The position numbers and the translations under genes were made by a program. Source: Kwoniella bestiolae CBS 10118 (Eukaryota; Basidiomycota; Tremellomycetes; Tremellales; Cryptococcaceae). From it: DNA of 64,000 bases. The stretch spans positions 1,364,001 through 1,428,000 of the forward strand of contig NC_089241.1 in assembly GCF_000512585.2 (NCBI RefSeq), written 5' to 3'. The notes beneath the pieces are model-generated. The model worked only from the letters and a program-made list of their open reading frames with translations. It did not search any database and was not told the DNA's origin. Below, piece by piece: positions 37,489 through 48,542 of the stretch (positions within the stretch are counted from its first letter, which is position 1; every line of letters starts with the position of its first letter).

Positions 37489-38149
37489 AGGGGGAACGAG
37501 ATGGACATTGAATGGATTATAGATATTTGTTCTGTGATACAGTAGTATAGTGTCACTTCTTCATATGCTTTAGTTATTTAGGATATATATTATGAATATA
37601 ATGGATTATACGGTAACTTGCTTTCCTTCTGCACATGTTTGACATGGGATGTACCGTAGGGCTACCATCGTGATGAGGTACAGTACCCCTAGGATAGATT
37701 CGCTCCCGATACTCCAATTCATCTTTCGTCCGGCCAACTCGCAAACGGAGTTTGTTCCACTCACAAAGGATCTGAACCAGTATTTCCGATAGACATCGCC
37801 TTGGACGACATGACTGACAATCAGCAGTAAGGCAAGACGCTTGAGAGATCCATTGTGGCACCGCAGTACTGCTCCTCCGAGGTCCGACAGAGTCAAAGGA
37901 CTGTGAGGTTGAAACGCTTCGAAGCCCCAGGACACTCCGATTACATCCAAAGGTGTTCGGGAGGCTACCTGTACATTTCTGTGCCAGAAATCGAGTCAGC
38001 ACTTCGAAAAGCCCTTCTCAATCACCCACTTCGCAGATATAAAGACCTCCTGGTCCGCTTTGAACCTGCACGCTTTTGTTCTTGATATCCAGCAATAAAT
38101 TGTCATCGCAAACTGAATACCGCTTTAGCATATACTGCCTTTTTCGAAG
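37489..38149. other. Interval with overlapping short ORFs of unclear status
   Basis: Between the transporter and the first small gene. On the minus strand 37606-37950 is open for 114 codons with a hydrophobic stretch (SILGVLYLITMVALRYIPC), overlapping another minus ORF and one plus ORF in other frames. None shows family motifs or splice-consistent extension, so I do not call a gene. Confidence 0.4.
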
Positions 38150-38883
38150 ATGTCTACTATGTCTACCATTGACGCAAAACTGACTGGCCAAGTCGAACTG
38201 TACGTACCGATCTCGCGTGCGTGTGATGAGACTGTTTTCTGATCTGTTCCTCAGATCTGGTGAACCGATATCCCAGGAGCAAGTGGACCTTAAAGGGCTC
38301 AGCCTCGATCGTCCTATAGATTACACAGAGTGTCGAAAGTACATGACGGAGATTGCCTCTTCGAAGCCTGGCCATGATGTGAGTGACAGACCAATGCCAT
38401 CACTGTAATTTTTCGAGAGAGCAATCGTCTGCTACTCGTACGGAGTGGTGCTGTATCTGACTCTCGCTAACATCGAATTTACCCCACCGCCAGCTCTCCA
38501 CTATCAGCAAACTCACTCTGCGATTCCCTGCGGATAGTATCACATACACTGATCAAGACGGAAACACACACTCAGTAACATCCGTTCCGGTGTACGATGA
38601 ATGTGATACTCTCAGGAAAGCTCTCGGAAGATTTCTATTCACAAAATATGCCAAGTCTGTAAAGTTTGATACGCACTATGTTGGCGAATGGTCACAGGAA
38701 CTTCAGAAGGTGTACGACCATGAACGAGCGGCCAAAGTGCAGGTACCCCGGGAAGTCATTGTTTCGACAAGTGGACAGTCCTCAAATGGACAGAATTCAG
38801 GCGCCAGCACTAGTAGACAAGGCACTGGAGAAAAGAGGTCAAGCCGTAAGAGGTCCAAGGTATATATTCATAACAACTCCTGA
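38150..38883 (+). CDS. Unrecognised small protein, accessory block gene 1
   Basis: Not recognised. Three exons: ATG 38150 gives MSTMSTIDAKLTGQVEL; the second exon reads SGEPISQEQVDLKGLSLDRP and ends KPGHD; the third reads LSTISKLTLRFPADSITYTD, then TLRKALGRFLFTKYAKSVKF, and a Ser/Gly/Gln-rich basic tail (RQGTGEKRSSRKRSKVY) before TGA 38881-38883. Introns begin GTACGT and GTGAGT and end CAG, and the spliced frame stays open, which supports a real gene of about 185 residues. No signal peptide or membrane helix. It opens a run of three small same-strand genes with wide gaps, unlike the dense surroundings. Function cannot be proposed. Confidence 0.6.
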
Positions 38884-39858
38884 GGGACGATTCCGGCTAT
38901 GCAGTAGGGGTAGAATGGCCGTTATTGGCTGTTGTAATGGACAGCACGATGCATACGATGAACACACAGAGATTGATGTCCTGGTAATTTGATTGCATTC
39001 ACGCAGCTCTTGCACATCTGGTACAGTACCAGATTAGAAGTTCCTGAAGGTTGCCCCGTGAGTCTGCTCGGTCTGGACTGGCTTGTTGCGATCGGTAAGT
39101 TACATCTGAGAGGAGCATTAACTCGCCAAATCAAGAGAAGGACATGATGTCATGAGGTCTCCTTTGCAGTTCTACTCCCTTAGTGAGCCTCCCTGCCTTC
39201 TTTGCTCCTTTGTGAGTGTTGAAGAGGTCTGACCTGGACCTCTTTTGAACTTTCTCCTAGGCGTCTGAACATACAAAGGGGCTCTATGACGTAGGTAGAC
39301 AATCATGACGTGAACAAGCACTCCACTCAGTCGTGTTCGCTTGTGACTCAAGGGAGTGTCTCCAGAAGCTCAGCCCAAACCTTTGTACAGCAATGTCTCA
39401 AGGGGGAAAAGACCTTTTTCGCTAACGTGTTACATTGCACATTCGAAGATCAATCTTTTCAGCTATATGAGGCACCACGTTGCTCTATCCCTTCCCTTCA
39501 ACCGTACAGGGGGTGCCAAATCAAAGGTGAAAGCATACACTCCTATGTGTCTTTCGCAGCTTGAGATATCCAGATCAAACTCAGATGCAAAATGTTCAAA
39601 ATATTGAGTTGATCGAAAGGTATAAATACCGCCAAGAAATCTCCCAAGTCAAACGATCCTCACTCCACTTTCCAACTTCCTCATCCTCTTCCTCATTACC
39701 CTCATCGGTCCACAACACTATCTCACTCACCTTGGCATTCGTAAAAACTTAGACAAGGTCTATCAGCTCTCTGTTTACCATATATCAGGGCTAAACCATC
39801 AATTCACCGTTCTGCTTACATTTCTAATCGAACAAAACGCCACACATCGTGATTCATC
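38884..39858. other. Interval with a possible retroelement or gene relic
   Basis: Around 39006-39095 the plus strand encodes LLHIWYSTRLEVPEGCP followed by VSLLGLDWLVAIG; LLGLDWL resembles the end of retrotransposon aspartic proteases. An upstream piece (38916-38991) reads IDVLVI after a GCCN segment but is out of frame with it. No reverse transcriptase, integrase or LTR pair was seen. The remainder to 39858 has short ORFs only; a CATCCTCTTCCTCATTACCC-like CT-rich leader precedes the next gene. Confidence 0.35.
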
Positions 39859-40894
39859 ATGGCTTCAGCTGAGATCCCGCAAATTCCTAACACTCCCGAC
39901 ACCGCTTTACCCATTGCAGGATCGGGTCAATCAACAGCGTCGACAAAGGCCTATAGAATTTACAATGGCACCGGTACCAGAGCCCAAACTTTCACCGAGG
40001 AACAATTCGACAGTCAATTCGCCGGAACACCTTCGGGCGATCTGGGATTGTCCGTGACGTGCCTCATCTTTGTGAGACATTGACACCGATCGCAACGGCT
40101 CGGGACAGAAGCAGCGGCTCCATGAGTGTTCTTCTCGCAAGGGGAGTAGAGCCAACCTGCATAAAAGACATGGCGGAACTCGTTTGCGAGTTGAAGCCTG
40201 ACGACAAATTTCCGGTTGCGAACGCGATTGAAAGGATGCGTTCCGATGCTCTCCACCGTTGTGTGAGTCTCCCGTCCTCCTCGCCGACTTGTGATATCCC
40301 ACTCCCCTTTGTGTTCTCTTGCACCGCGCAACTGAGCCTCCATCCACCGTCAGATCAGATATTGGTATCATCGCCATTCTCAAATGATTGTTCTCATGAT
40401 TGATCTCTCTCTCTCATACACAGGGCCATTGCCAGACCTTGAGAGCCCTCTCTCAGCTCCATCTAGGGACCATTTCGAATTTCGGAGACGAAATCCTAAA
40501 TCCTACCGCCCACTTCTGTCCCAGCAACGTTTTGATGAAATGCGATCAGGACCACGTCCAGCCTGTACCCTACTGGTCGACCCGTATCCCGAGTTCCGAT
40601 CTCCGAAACCCGAATGCGACTATTTCCCTAGAGCAAGGTGTGAGATCCAAAAATTGGGACTGTGCGGGCTGCGGTGAACCTACCAACATGTCAGTATTGA
40701 ATGATCACAGTCTGCCCAACGGATATTTCACAAACATGGCGTCAACCCATGATCACGCCTCGGACACAGAATCCGAGCACGACACCGCGGCAAGCAACAC
40801 CGATGCTACTGCGACTGCTGTTGGCGACAACCCAACACATGCCTATGGACAGGGAGACACCCAAGATGGCAACCCCGGGGGAGCTAATGCCTAG
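39859..40894 (+). CDS. Unrecognised Cys-rich protein, accessory block gene 2
   Basis: Not recognised. ATG 39859 begins MASAEIPQIPNTPDTALP. A second coding exon ends ANAIERMRSDALHRC at a GTGAGT donor and the third begins GHCQTLRALSQLH after CAG; this third exon has HFCPSNVLMKCDQDH, then ATISLEQGVRSKNWDCAGCG and an acidic Thr/Ala tail ending DGNPGGANA. Cys/His pairs suggest a metal-binding fold. The C-terminal module matches gene 3 in order (SLE-x3-RS-x2-WDC-x2-C) and in having a phase-0 intron right after a Cys. The first intron is irregular: frames 1 and 2 join only with a weak donor (GTCCGT or GTGCCT), or the gene carries a frameshift near 40040-40060. It could be a decaying or mis-sequenced gene. 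Confidence 0.55.
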
Positions 40895-41707
40895 AAAGCG
40901 GTTGGAACGAGTCCTAAGCGTTAGGCTGAACCGGACATCCTCAACAAGGTTTCATCTGTCCTCCTTTTTCCCTTTTTTTTTCTTGACGACTGACAAGGCG
41001 CACCACTAATTTTCAATCGCAACCGCAAGCTGTAGATACTCGCATGTAGTCTCTAATATACACACACCATATCACCCCTCTGATGGTTGTCCATGCAGAT
41101 TTTTTTTCGGGGTGCTTCAGCCAGCATGCCATTCATGAGGTGTTGTTCCTAAAGTTCAGTATGTGTGTGTTGGCATGGTGTTGCTGACAGGTGAAACAGG
41201 CAGCCCATACCATCAGACATATCTGTCACATTTTTCACTGAGCAGGTCGTCGATGTAGTAACAGACACGCCCGAGGCTCGCTTGAGCCACTACGGCAATG
41301 TCGGTCGGTTTGCTGACACCGTCATGGCTTTCAAGAGGGTGATCCTTTCAAGCAAGCACAGTGCTGATTAGGGCGGGCAAGCACCTTGTATCCTACACCA
41401 TCTGAAGATGATATCTCTGACATTCTACTATGACATCATCAACTGTATGAAAGGATATCTTGGATCGGCGCGGGACTCGAAACAGTGTGTAATGCAACGA
41501 GATTCCGTGTGCCACATACTGTACTGTGCAGTACTTGCGTTAGAGATATAACTTAAGTTAGCGCTCGCCTGAGAAAACGACGGCCTTCTTCATATCCATA
41601 CCACACACACTAACACCAATCCCTCCCCAGCTCTACAATCAAGCTCATCTTTGTCCACGTGAACAGCAACGCAATCCCAAGCGCAACAGAAATTATCTCA
41701 TTTCGCG
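40895..41707. other. Gene-free interval in the accessory block
   Basis: 813 bp with a T run near 40974-40981 and 41100-41107. No ORF with coding character, no RNA gene recognised. Confidence 0.45.
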
Positions 41708-42458
41708 ATGTCTCCCTCTAAGACCGACTCATTCACATTTTCTTCGATACACGATCCAATCAGGGATTTTCAATCGGACGGATCACTCATGCCTACCCGA
41801 GGACCGTCGTACTACAACAGGAAGCCTTCGGTGAGTTATAACATGGGAAATACGATGGTGCACGTGCATAAAGTCCCCAAGACCATAACAATTACAATAC
41901 CGGAACCACCTAGTCGTTTTGGACGTCGATCATCATATGCGGGCAAGACGACGTATCACGCGGGGAAACATCATTTCATCATCAAGTACAAACTGCCTTC
42001 CACGAGAAGTGTAGGGGTGCGAGAAACTATCCCTTTCCGCGAATTTCTGTCAGAGCAGGTACCCCATTCCTCGAAATATTGCGTGAGTTTGCAGAAATTG
42101 TCCCCCCCCTTTCGGTCCGAGGAAGTGGCGCAACACTGATCCATCCCACTTTTCCTTGTGGATGATACCGTAGACATTGTGCAAGATCTCCTTTCAGATG
42201 CCGGAATTCACCAAGTGGCCATTCAAATTTCACATTTGCGACCCCAAGATCTCGCTGAATGTTAGTGACGCCCAGATGTCCTGTGAAAAGTGCGGTACGG
42301 TGCAAGACGTTCCAGCTGAAATTACCATACAAGTCGATGATCTCGAGTCCGAGTACTCCCTAGAGCGATACATACGTTCGCAACTCTGGGACTGTGAGAA
42401 CTGCCCCGAAAAGTCTCGGATGAGCCTTGTGGAGGTGTCAGACGATGCTGCTATATAA
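41708..42458 (+). CDS. Unrecognised Cys-rich (zinc-ribbon-like) protein, accessory block gene 3
   Basis: Not recognised. Two exons: ATG 41708 gives MSPSKTDSFTFSSIHDPIRD and runs to PHSSKYC at a GTGAGT donor (42085); after the 92-nt intron ending TAG (42176) exon 2 reads TLCKISFQMPEFTKWPFKF. It has HICDP, MSCEKCG, then SEYSLERYIRSQLWDCENCP, ending MSLVEVSDDAAI before TAA. Two CxxC knuckles about 40 residues apart, separated by a beta-rich stretch and an SLE helix, resemble the zinc ribbon found inserted in ubiquitin-specific proteases, but no protease Cys or His box is present. The exon 1 part is basic, with KTITITIPEPPSRFGRRSSY. About 219 residues. Likely paralog of gene 2. Confidence 0.65.
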
Positions 42459-42991
42459 TCTAGTCAGATCAAATACTTTGATCATGCATCTTGGGTCAAC
42501 CTTTCTTGAACGGCTTGCGGCATCTAATTATGGTATAGTTGATCTGACAATTGGATATGCTTTATTACAAAGGCACGGTATGTGATGACACAATAAGTGG
42601 CAACGATCAGAGTGCGATAGATGACCTGATTTGCCTTGATGACAGAGAAACAAAGTACTCTCGTACATTCTTAGAGTACCGGAATGTGTTAGTTTCTTCA
42701 GCTCCAACTGCACGATTTATGTCAATATAACGCAAAGCACATACACCAAACCCACATGATTCTCGGATACAAAAGTCCCAACGTACAGTACATACATTTC
42801 AGACTACTCTATGTTATACTGCTTTACTCTGTTGATCTTTTCCTTTATAACACTTTTTATGCCGAGAGATGTTGTGACTGATGACGATGACGATGATGAT
42901 GTGGATGATTGGTTGTAGTGTGATGAATTGTTTTGGTTTTTATTCTTGGTTTGTGTCGTTGTCATTTGTGTGGTTTCACTTCCGAGCACAA
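42459..42991. other. Convergent 3' flank
   Basis: Between gene 3 of the accessory block and the RING ligase gene. A GATGATGACGATGACGATG run near 42878-42900 belongs to the 3' flank of the RING gene. No gene seen. Confidence 0.5.
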
Positions 42992-45574
42992 TTACGCCCT
43001 TCTAGCACCACCCCCACCTCCAAGAACCAATTTCTGACCTTTACCCTTCTTACCCTTCCTACTTCCACCACCCTTCTCCGATTCCCTTATCGTATTCTCC
43101 CCTATCACTTCCCTTCCTTCCTCTTGTCCCTCTTGAAGTGGTGTGCGATCCCTCGTAGACATATTCTCAAATGCCTCCCAGGCAGCCTCGACCTCCCAAT
43201 CTATCTCCTGTCTCCTCTGCACAGGCATGGATGACATCGTATGATTATGCAGTGCATGAGCGAACGTAGCTCTCGACTGGTTTTGCTGTGCGGCACCCCA
43301 CACGCCAGTCCCATTTGAAGGACTCGTCGAGGGGCTTACACCAGGTATAGGGTACTGATGCGTCATAGAGGTCGAGGAAGATGTAGAGGAAGGTTGGAAG
43401 GTGTTCTGGGACGGATCGAACTCCACAGCAGATCTAGCCAAGGCAATAGCGAAATCCCTATCCTCTGCACCGCCAGTTCTGAACGCACTAGGTGTGGAAC
43501 GTAGATCCACAGGAAGTTTCTCTCTTTCCGATTTCTCCCATTTCAATTTCGCTTTATCCTCTCTCTTCAGTTTATCTTTCCGTTTCATCTTTCTAGCTTT
43601 CAAGGGCTGTTCGAACTGATCTAATACCTCTTGAGATACGATGGGCTCGAGATCCGCTTCGACAAATATCACTTCTGTGCCTATAGGTAGATGACCCAGG
43701 TATTTACACCTCTTCCTCAATTCGTCGTTGATTGTACCGGGATCATAGCCGGTAGTGGCGAATGAGATTGTAGGCGGGAAGAGGGAATACGACTTGAAAT
43801 GAGCCAATAATATCCGAATGTCCAGTGGATGCAGGAATACGTTGGCACCTAGAGATGATTGGTAGAAGTAGTAAGAGGGTGAAGGCGGTATGGCAGGTGG
43901 TGGATTCGGTCCATGACCTCCTCCACCTCTTCGACGTGATTTCTTGGGAGTGGGTGTAGGCATGGGATTAGGTTCAACTTCAATATTGGGCGGTATATTG
44001 ATATTTGCCGAATTATCAAAGGATGGCGTGGAGGGAATCGAGCCAGATAAGAACTCGTGAGGAATATCCGTCTTGTCCTGTTCAGTTTTCTGCCTTTCTT
44101 CTCGTTCTTTCGCTATCCTATCCCTTTCCCTCCTTCTTTCCTTCTCGCGCCTTGACCCACCAACCGCCTCTCCCCAAGCTTCTCTGGCTGCTCTCTCCGA
44201 TCTCTTGACTAGTTCCGTGACCAGCTCCGCTCTGACCTTTTGCATCTGTCTCTCCACCTTTTCTTTAGCGGCTTTGACGAATTCTCTACCTAATTCATCT
44301 CCCTTCAGCATGTCCCATTCACCCTTCAATTCCGACAATTCCCGTGAGAGTTCAGATAACATATATTCCGGGGTTGAGAGCATGAACCGTGAGTAGGCAA
44401 GAATATCCGGCAGAAAATACCAAGGGGCTGTATGGGGTGGTATAGCATCGGAAGGCCAAGTCGAGGAGGAAGGTAGCGCCAGAGTGGTCATCTGTGGTCT
44501 CTGGACCAGACGCATGTGGATCTGATGTGACTTGTCCCCCTTGGTGAGATGTGCATCAACAGCTCTAGCTTCTTCCAGCGTTTCTTCAAATCCATCCATC
44601 ACCCCTATGATCCCATGACCGTGTGCCTCGTGATTCGTGTGATCGGTATTTGTAGAACTTGAAGATTGACTAGGTGTCACCTCATTCTCATCATCTTCGC
44701 CCGTGGAAGCTTTGAGCATAGCAGCTGCGTCTAGGTATTTGACGCTTTTCAGGTAACTTGAATGGATCGTATCCCCACAGATAGGACATCTAGCTGATTT
44801 AGGTATGTCGGAAAGTTGAATGTAGTGGAGGATGCAGGGGAAGCAGAATATCTATCCGAGTGCATGAAACGTGAGTAAATGAACGAGTCCCTTGGGTGAC
44901 AGGGAGGATAGGAATACGTACATGACCACATTTCGTCATTCTCCCAGCAACCGGTTTTCCCAAACAAATAGGGCACATCCTACCTCTTCTTTCCTCTTCC
45001 ATCCTTCTTCTCCTTTCTGCAGCTTCCTCACCCATACCTTCCAGATCGTGTGATTTGTAGGAGGAACCCAACTCATTATGATCGTGTTTATCACTTGTAA
45101 CGTATCCTTGCGCGACTGAAAATGCACTAAAGGTGGGTACGAGGACTTGCAGGATGTGTGGCCAGTGGAGTGAGCTAAACGATAAAAGGATCAGCTATAA
45201 GATATCACCAAATATATATGGTTTATACAAAATATGTGGAGCGTACAGTGGAGAGAGGGGAAAGGCAAGAGCACAACTCACATATCAGGATCCGCAAAAT
45301 GAGCACCATAACTAATAGTTTCCGTAGGCTTCAACACAAACTTGAACGAGGCATTCAAGAACTTCTCTCTGCTCATTGGACCTCCCCTCCATCCTTCCCC
45401 TCGTCTACTTCGCCTCGGTACGCCAGGTACTCCGGAACCAGGTACACCAGCTCGCGATCGGGGTGGTAAAGAGAAGTTGAGCCATGTTGAGGGGTCATCC
45501 GAAGACATGTTGAGATCGGGTTTGGGGTTGGTGCGTGCGGATGAGTTGAGCGTAGGGGTCGGTACAGCTGGCAT
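42992..45574 (-). CDS. MAG2: RING E3 ubiquitin ligase, RNF10/Mag2 type
   Basis: Members ubiquitinate 40S proteins (uS3, uS5) on stalled ribosomes. Start at 45574 gives MPAVPTPTLNSSARTNPKPD; the first exon has a conserved EKFLNASFKFVLKPT segment. Exon 2 continues ISLHWPHILQVLVPTFSAF, matching the segment before the RING in this family, then CPICLGKPVAGRMTKCGH; the next exon provides FCFPCILHYIQL and CPICGDTIH, completing a C3HC4 RING. The long last exon (575 codons to the stop) holds SSLGANVFLHPLDIRILLAH and GTEVIFVEADL, both typical of RNF10, with basic and low-complexity linkers and a Gly/Lys-rich end (GKGQKLVLGGGGG). Three or four exons. Assigned by RING sequence plus the downstream block. 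Confidence 0.9.
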
Positions 45575-46233
45575 GACGGGTTTACGGGATGGGATACAGG
45601 TGGGTGATGATTATACAGGATAAGTCGGAGATGGATCCGTCGAGTCGATATACAGGTGGAGGTAATGAGAAAGAAGTGGCAAGCGAGAGCCTTATCTCCA
45701 CCTCGTATGTTGTCAGATCACGCTAAGCAAGAGCTTGATGAGGCTGATATGGAAGGGGGTGGGTTTGATAGTAGTCTACTGAGCGTTCCTCTCGCTAGGA
45801 GAGGAGCGATATATCTGAGAAGAAGAAGGGCAATCAAATGGAAGATACGAGATACGCGATGTTGTGAATGAGGTGAGGTAATTGGAATCGATGTATGGGG
45901 TGTGTACTCGAGTTTGTCACACCGATCAAGAGGGATGCACGTTCGTAATCGACTATCACACAAAGCTAATAAAATAATTGATCCCGCTAATACTATATTA
46001 CAAATCTTGTCTCAACCTGTAAGTCCTCGCACTTCCGATGTTGTGGTCTCATCATTCCGTCCCTCCACTTTGGTGATTCATCATTCCATCATTCTGCGAT
46101 GACGTGAGATATTTACACTTGACTATGGATACGAATACCAAGTTTGGATGTATATATAAGAGGAGACAGAATTGTACATACCCTTCCTGTGCCATATCTC
46201 ACAGACTACTCACTATAATAAAGACTCAAGCAA
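45575..46233. promoter_or_regulatory. Divergent promoter region, RING ligase / NmrA-like gene
   Basis: 659 bp between divergent starts. A TATATATAAG box lies at about 46150-46159, some 75 bp before the plus-strand ATG at 46234, fitting a regulated TATA promoter for that gene. Confidence 0.55.
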
Positions 46234-47157
46234 CATGGTCAAATTCATAGTCATCGGAGGAGGAGGCAAAGTAGCTCAGCACTTTACAAAACAAGCTGTA
46301 GAAGCGGGACATGAGGTCCACTCGGTAATAAGGAACGACGGGCAGTATGTCCAGCTCAATTCCTATTCACATTTGATCATCACGGCTGATCTGATCTGGG
46401 ATCCGCAGCTCCGAAGAGCTCAAGAAGCTCGGCGCCAAGATCCATATCCTCTCTTTGGAAGACGCTTCTGTCCCCGACCTCACCTCCCTCTTCACCAAGG
46501 TCAATCCGGACGTAGTGATCTTCGCTGCTGGGGCTGGGGGAAAGCCCCCCGGACCTGAGGTGATAGATTATCAAGGGGCTGTGAAGGTGTTTGACGCGAT
46601 GGAATCGTCTAATAGGAAGAGATTGATTTTGATTGGTGCGGTAGATGTTAGGACGAGGGATAAAGGTTGGCCCGAGTGGTATGACGAGGATGATAAGAGT
46701 ACTAGTGATAAGGTTTGGAAGGCCATTCCTACGTGTGAGTGATCTGCTCCGGAAAGCTACAAGCTATTCGTTAGTTGCTAAATATCTTCGTGATGTGCTA
46801 TCAGATCTCGATGCCAAACTCAAAGCTGAGATAGAGTTGCATAAACGAAAGCAACTCCAATTCACTGTCGTACGTCCAGGAGGACTGACACTTGAGCCTG
46901 CTGGTAAAGTTCAATTGGGTAAGACTCACTTGAAACAAACTAGGTGGGTCTATCTTGACTTCATCATACGATTCAGAGGTAGTCATCGTTGACCTATATT
47001 GCCCTACAGTCGAGAGCTCGTCGCTCAGGTGATCCTGGCAATTTCTACCAAGAAGGGGACCGAGGGACTTACAATTGACGTGATGGACGGGGAAGGGTCG
47101 ATCGAAGATGAGTTGAATAAGGTGGTAGAGGATGGAACGGATGCTTGGACGGGTTAA
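46234..47157 (+). CDS. NmrA/SDR-like NAD(P)-binding protein
   Basis: Atypical short-chain dehydrogenase fold. ATG 46234 gives MVKFIVIGGGGKVAQHFTKQ, whose GGGGKVA is a glycine-rich dinucleotide site. The chain continues AGHEVHSVIRNDG, LKKLGAKIHILSLED, NPDVVIFAAGAGGK and RKRLILIGAVDVR, then AKYLRDVLSDLDAKLKAEI and LQFTVVRPGGLT, where the family has the C-terminal WTxLRPGxL segment. The last exon reads ELVAQVILAIS and ends EDGTDAWTG. Four exons. The Tyr-x3-Lys dyad of true dehydrogenases is present only as a loose match (AKYLRDV), so it may sense NAD(P)H rather than catalyse. A strong TATA box suggests inducible expression. Substrate unknown. Confidence 0.85.
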
Positions 47158-47319
47158 TCCGTCTGATCTTTCCGAGCTGCCAAAGGAAATTTTGAATATG
47201 AGAGAAGGAAGAATCTGAAATGATACTTGTACATGTATGATACAGATTCTAAGCGCATGTAGCGAGTACGATACTCTATGACTGACGATCATATCATCTA
47301 TTCCTCCGACATCTCACAT

Positions 47320-48042
47320 CTAAGCATTCACGCCAGACATCAATGTCTGTAATTTCGTTTCGAACAGCGCGGAATTTATGGGCATCTCGGGTGTATGGAA
47401 GGGGTTCTTCATCACTGCGTCGGAGTCTGTCACAATTAGATCAGACAACAGTATTGATCGTATGGTAGTAGGTATGAGTATAGATATTATGGAGCTCACA
47501 TATCTCGTATATCCTTTTCATCAGATCGTCTAAGCCTGATTGGGGTAATGAATGCAATACGACGAATTTTGTGCCTAGGCGATCAATGAAAGTCAGCAAC
47601 TAGAGACGAATTAGTTCTGTTCAGGTACTGCTCCAGCAAGATGTCCCCACATCGTCGCGATCGCAACGAACAATGCTCGAGCTTTCTTTCCATGCACCAG
47701 GAGAGATATTACCCACCCGTCGGCGTCAAGAACACCTTTCCACCCCATCCCTCAGCTTCGAAGCTCTCCAATCCACCCGCCGTTACACCAGGTATGGGCG
47801 TCGGTGTGAGTTTTGCTGTGATGGCGTGTATACCGTGTAATATACCTGCTAGCGTTAGGATCGTATTTACCGGCTGAGGTGGAAGGACATCTATTTATAA
47901 CGTTACATTTATTTAGCTGACACTGTATGATATCGTGACTTATATATGGAGAGAGGTACAGGAAATAGTACTCACCACTATAAGACCTGGAGAATACTAA
48001 TCCACCTGCTTTTGATATTACCCATAGACCGTGTATTGTCAT
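47320..48042 (-). CDS. TRS23: TRAPP complex subunit Trs23/TRAPPC4
   Basis: Longin/sybindin-type core subunit of the TRAPP complexes, which activate Ypt1/Rab1 in ER-Golgi and later transport. Start at 48042 is chosen because MTIHGLWVISKAGGLVF aligns with the beginning of the family; an in-frame extension upstream (MPTRKSNRNQTQ) looks untranslated. After the first intron come DVLPPQPVNTILTLAGILHG, TPIPGVTAGGLESFEAEGWG and KVFLTPTG, then TKFVVLHSLP and the C-terminal helix DDLMKRIYEIYSDAVMKNPF. The last exon ends MSGVNA before TAG. Five or so exons. Only 162 bp separate it from the convergent NmrA-like gene. Confidence 0.9.
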
Positions 48043-48542
48043 TATAAGATGTCCAACGTGAGGACGAGCTTGAGGTTGATGGTCTGTCTTTGGAGCTGTG
48101 TATGGAGTAGTAAGGAGCGCAGGATTAGTCGGTCTTCTTTGAGTCTGATTCCTGTTGGACTTTCTAGTTGGCAATAAATCAAAGCCTTTACCGCTGTTTT
48201 AAAATATAAGAATTGTCTATGATGGATACTGGTGTTGATAACAATGTTCGTACCATGACATCTTTCAACGGACAACCTGTTCTCTCGACCGCTGAGACAC
48301 AGACGCGATTGTTCGGCGTTCGCCGCGAACTGGAACTCCGGTTACTCGTATGGTAGACGTCACCGAGGATCAAGATGATGATGATGAAGTGCAATGTATA
48401 AAGATGTCAAGAAAGCATTCATCCTCATCAACTATACTATCAAATCTTCAAGAGATGAATTCACCAGCACAGCAGTGACAACACCATCTATTCAGCCGAG
48501 GAGTAAACCCAGTTCTAAGCAAAATCGAACACAAATCCCAAG
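48043..48542. promoter_or_regulatory. Divergent promoter region, Trs23 / peroxin
   Basis: 500 bp between divergent starts. Several short ORFs here lack coding character. No clear core element recognised. Confidence 0.4.

Noticed and set aside
37574..38085. Three overlapping ORFs on both strands
   Set aside because: They occupy the same bases in different frames; none has a recognisable domain, so no gene was called.
41441..41520. Segment GGCGCGGGACTCGAAAC considered as part of a tRNA gene
   Set aside because: No acceptor or anticodon stem can be formed around it and the B-box is imperfect.
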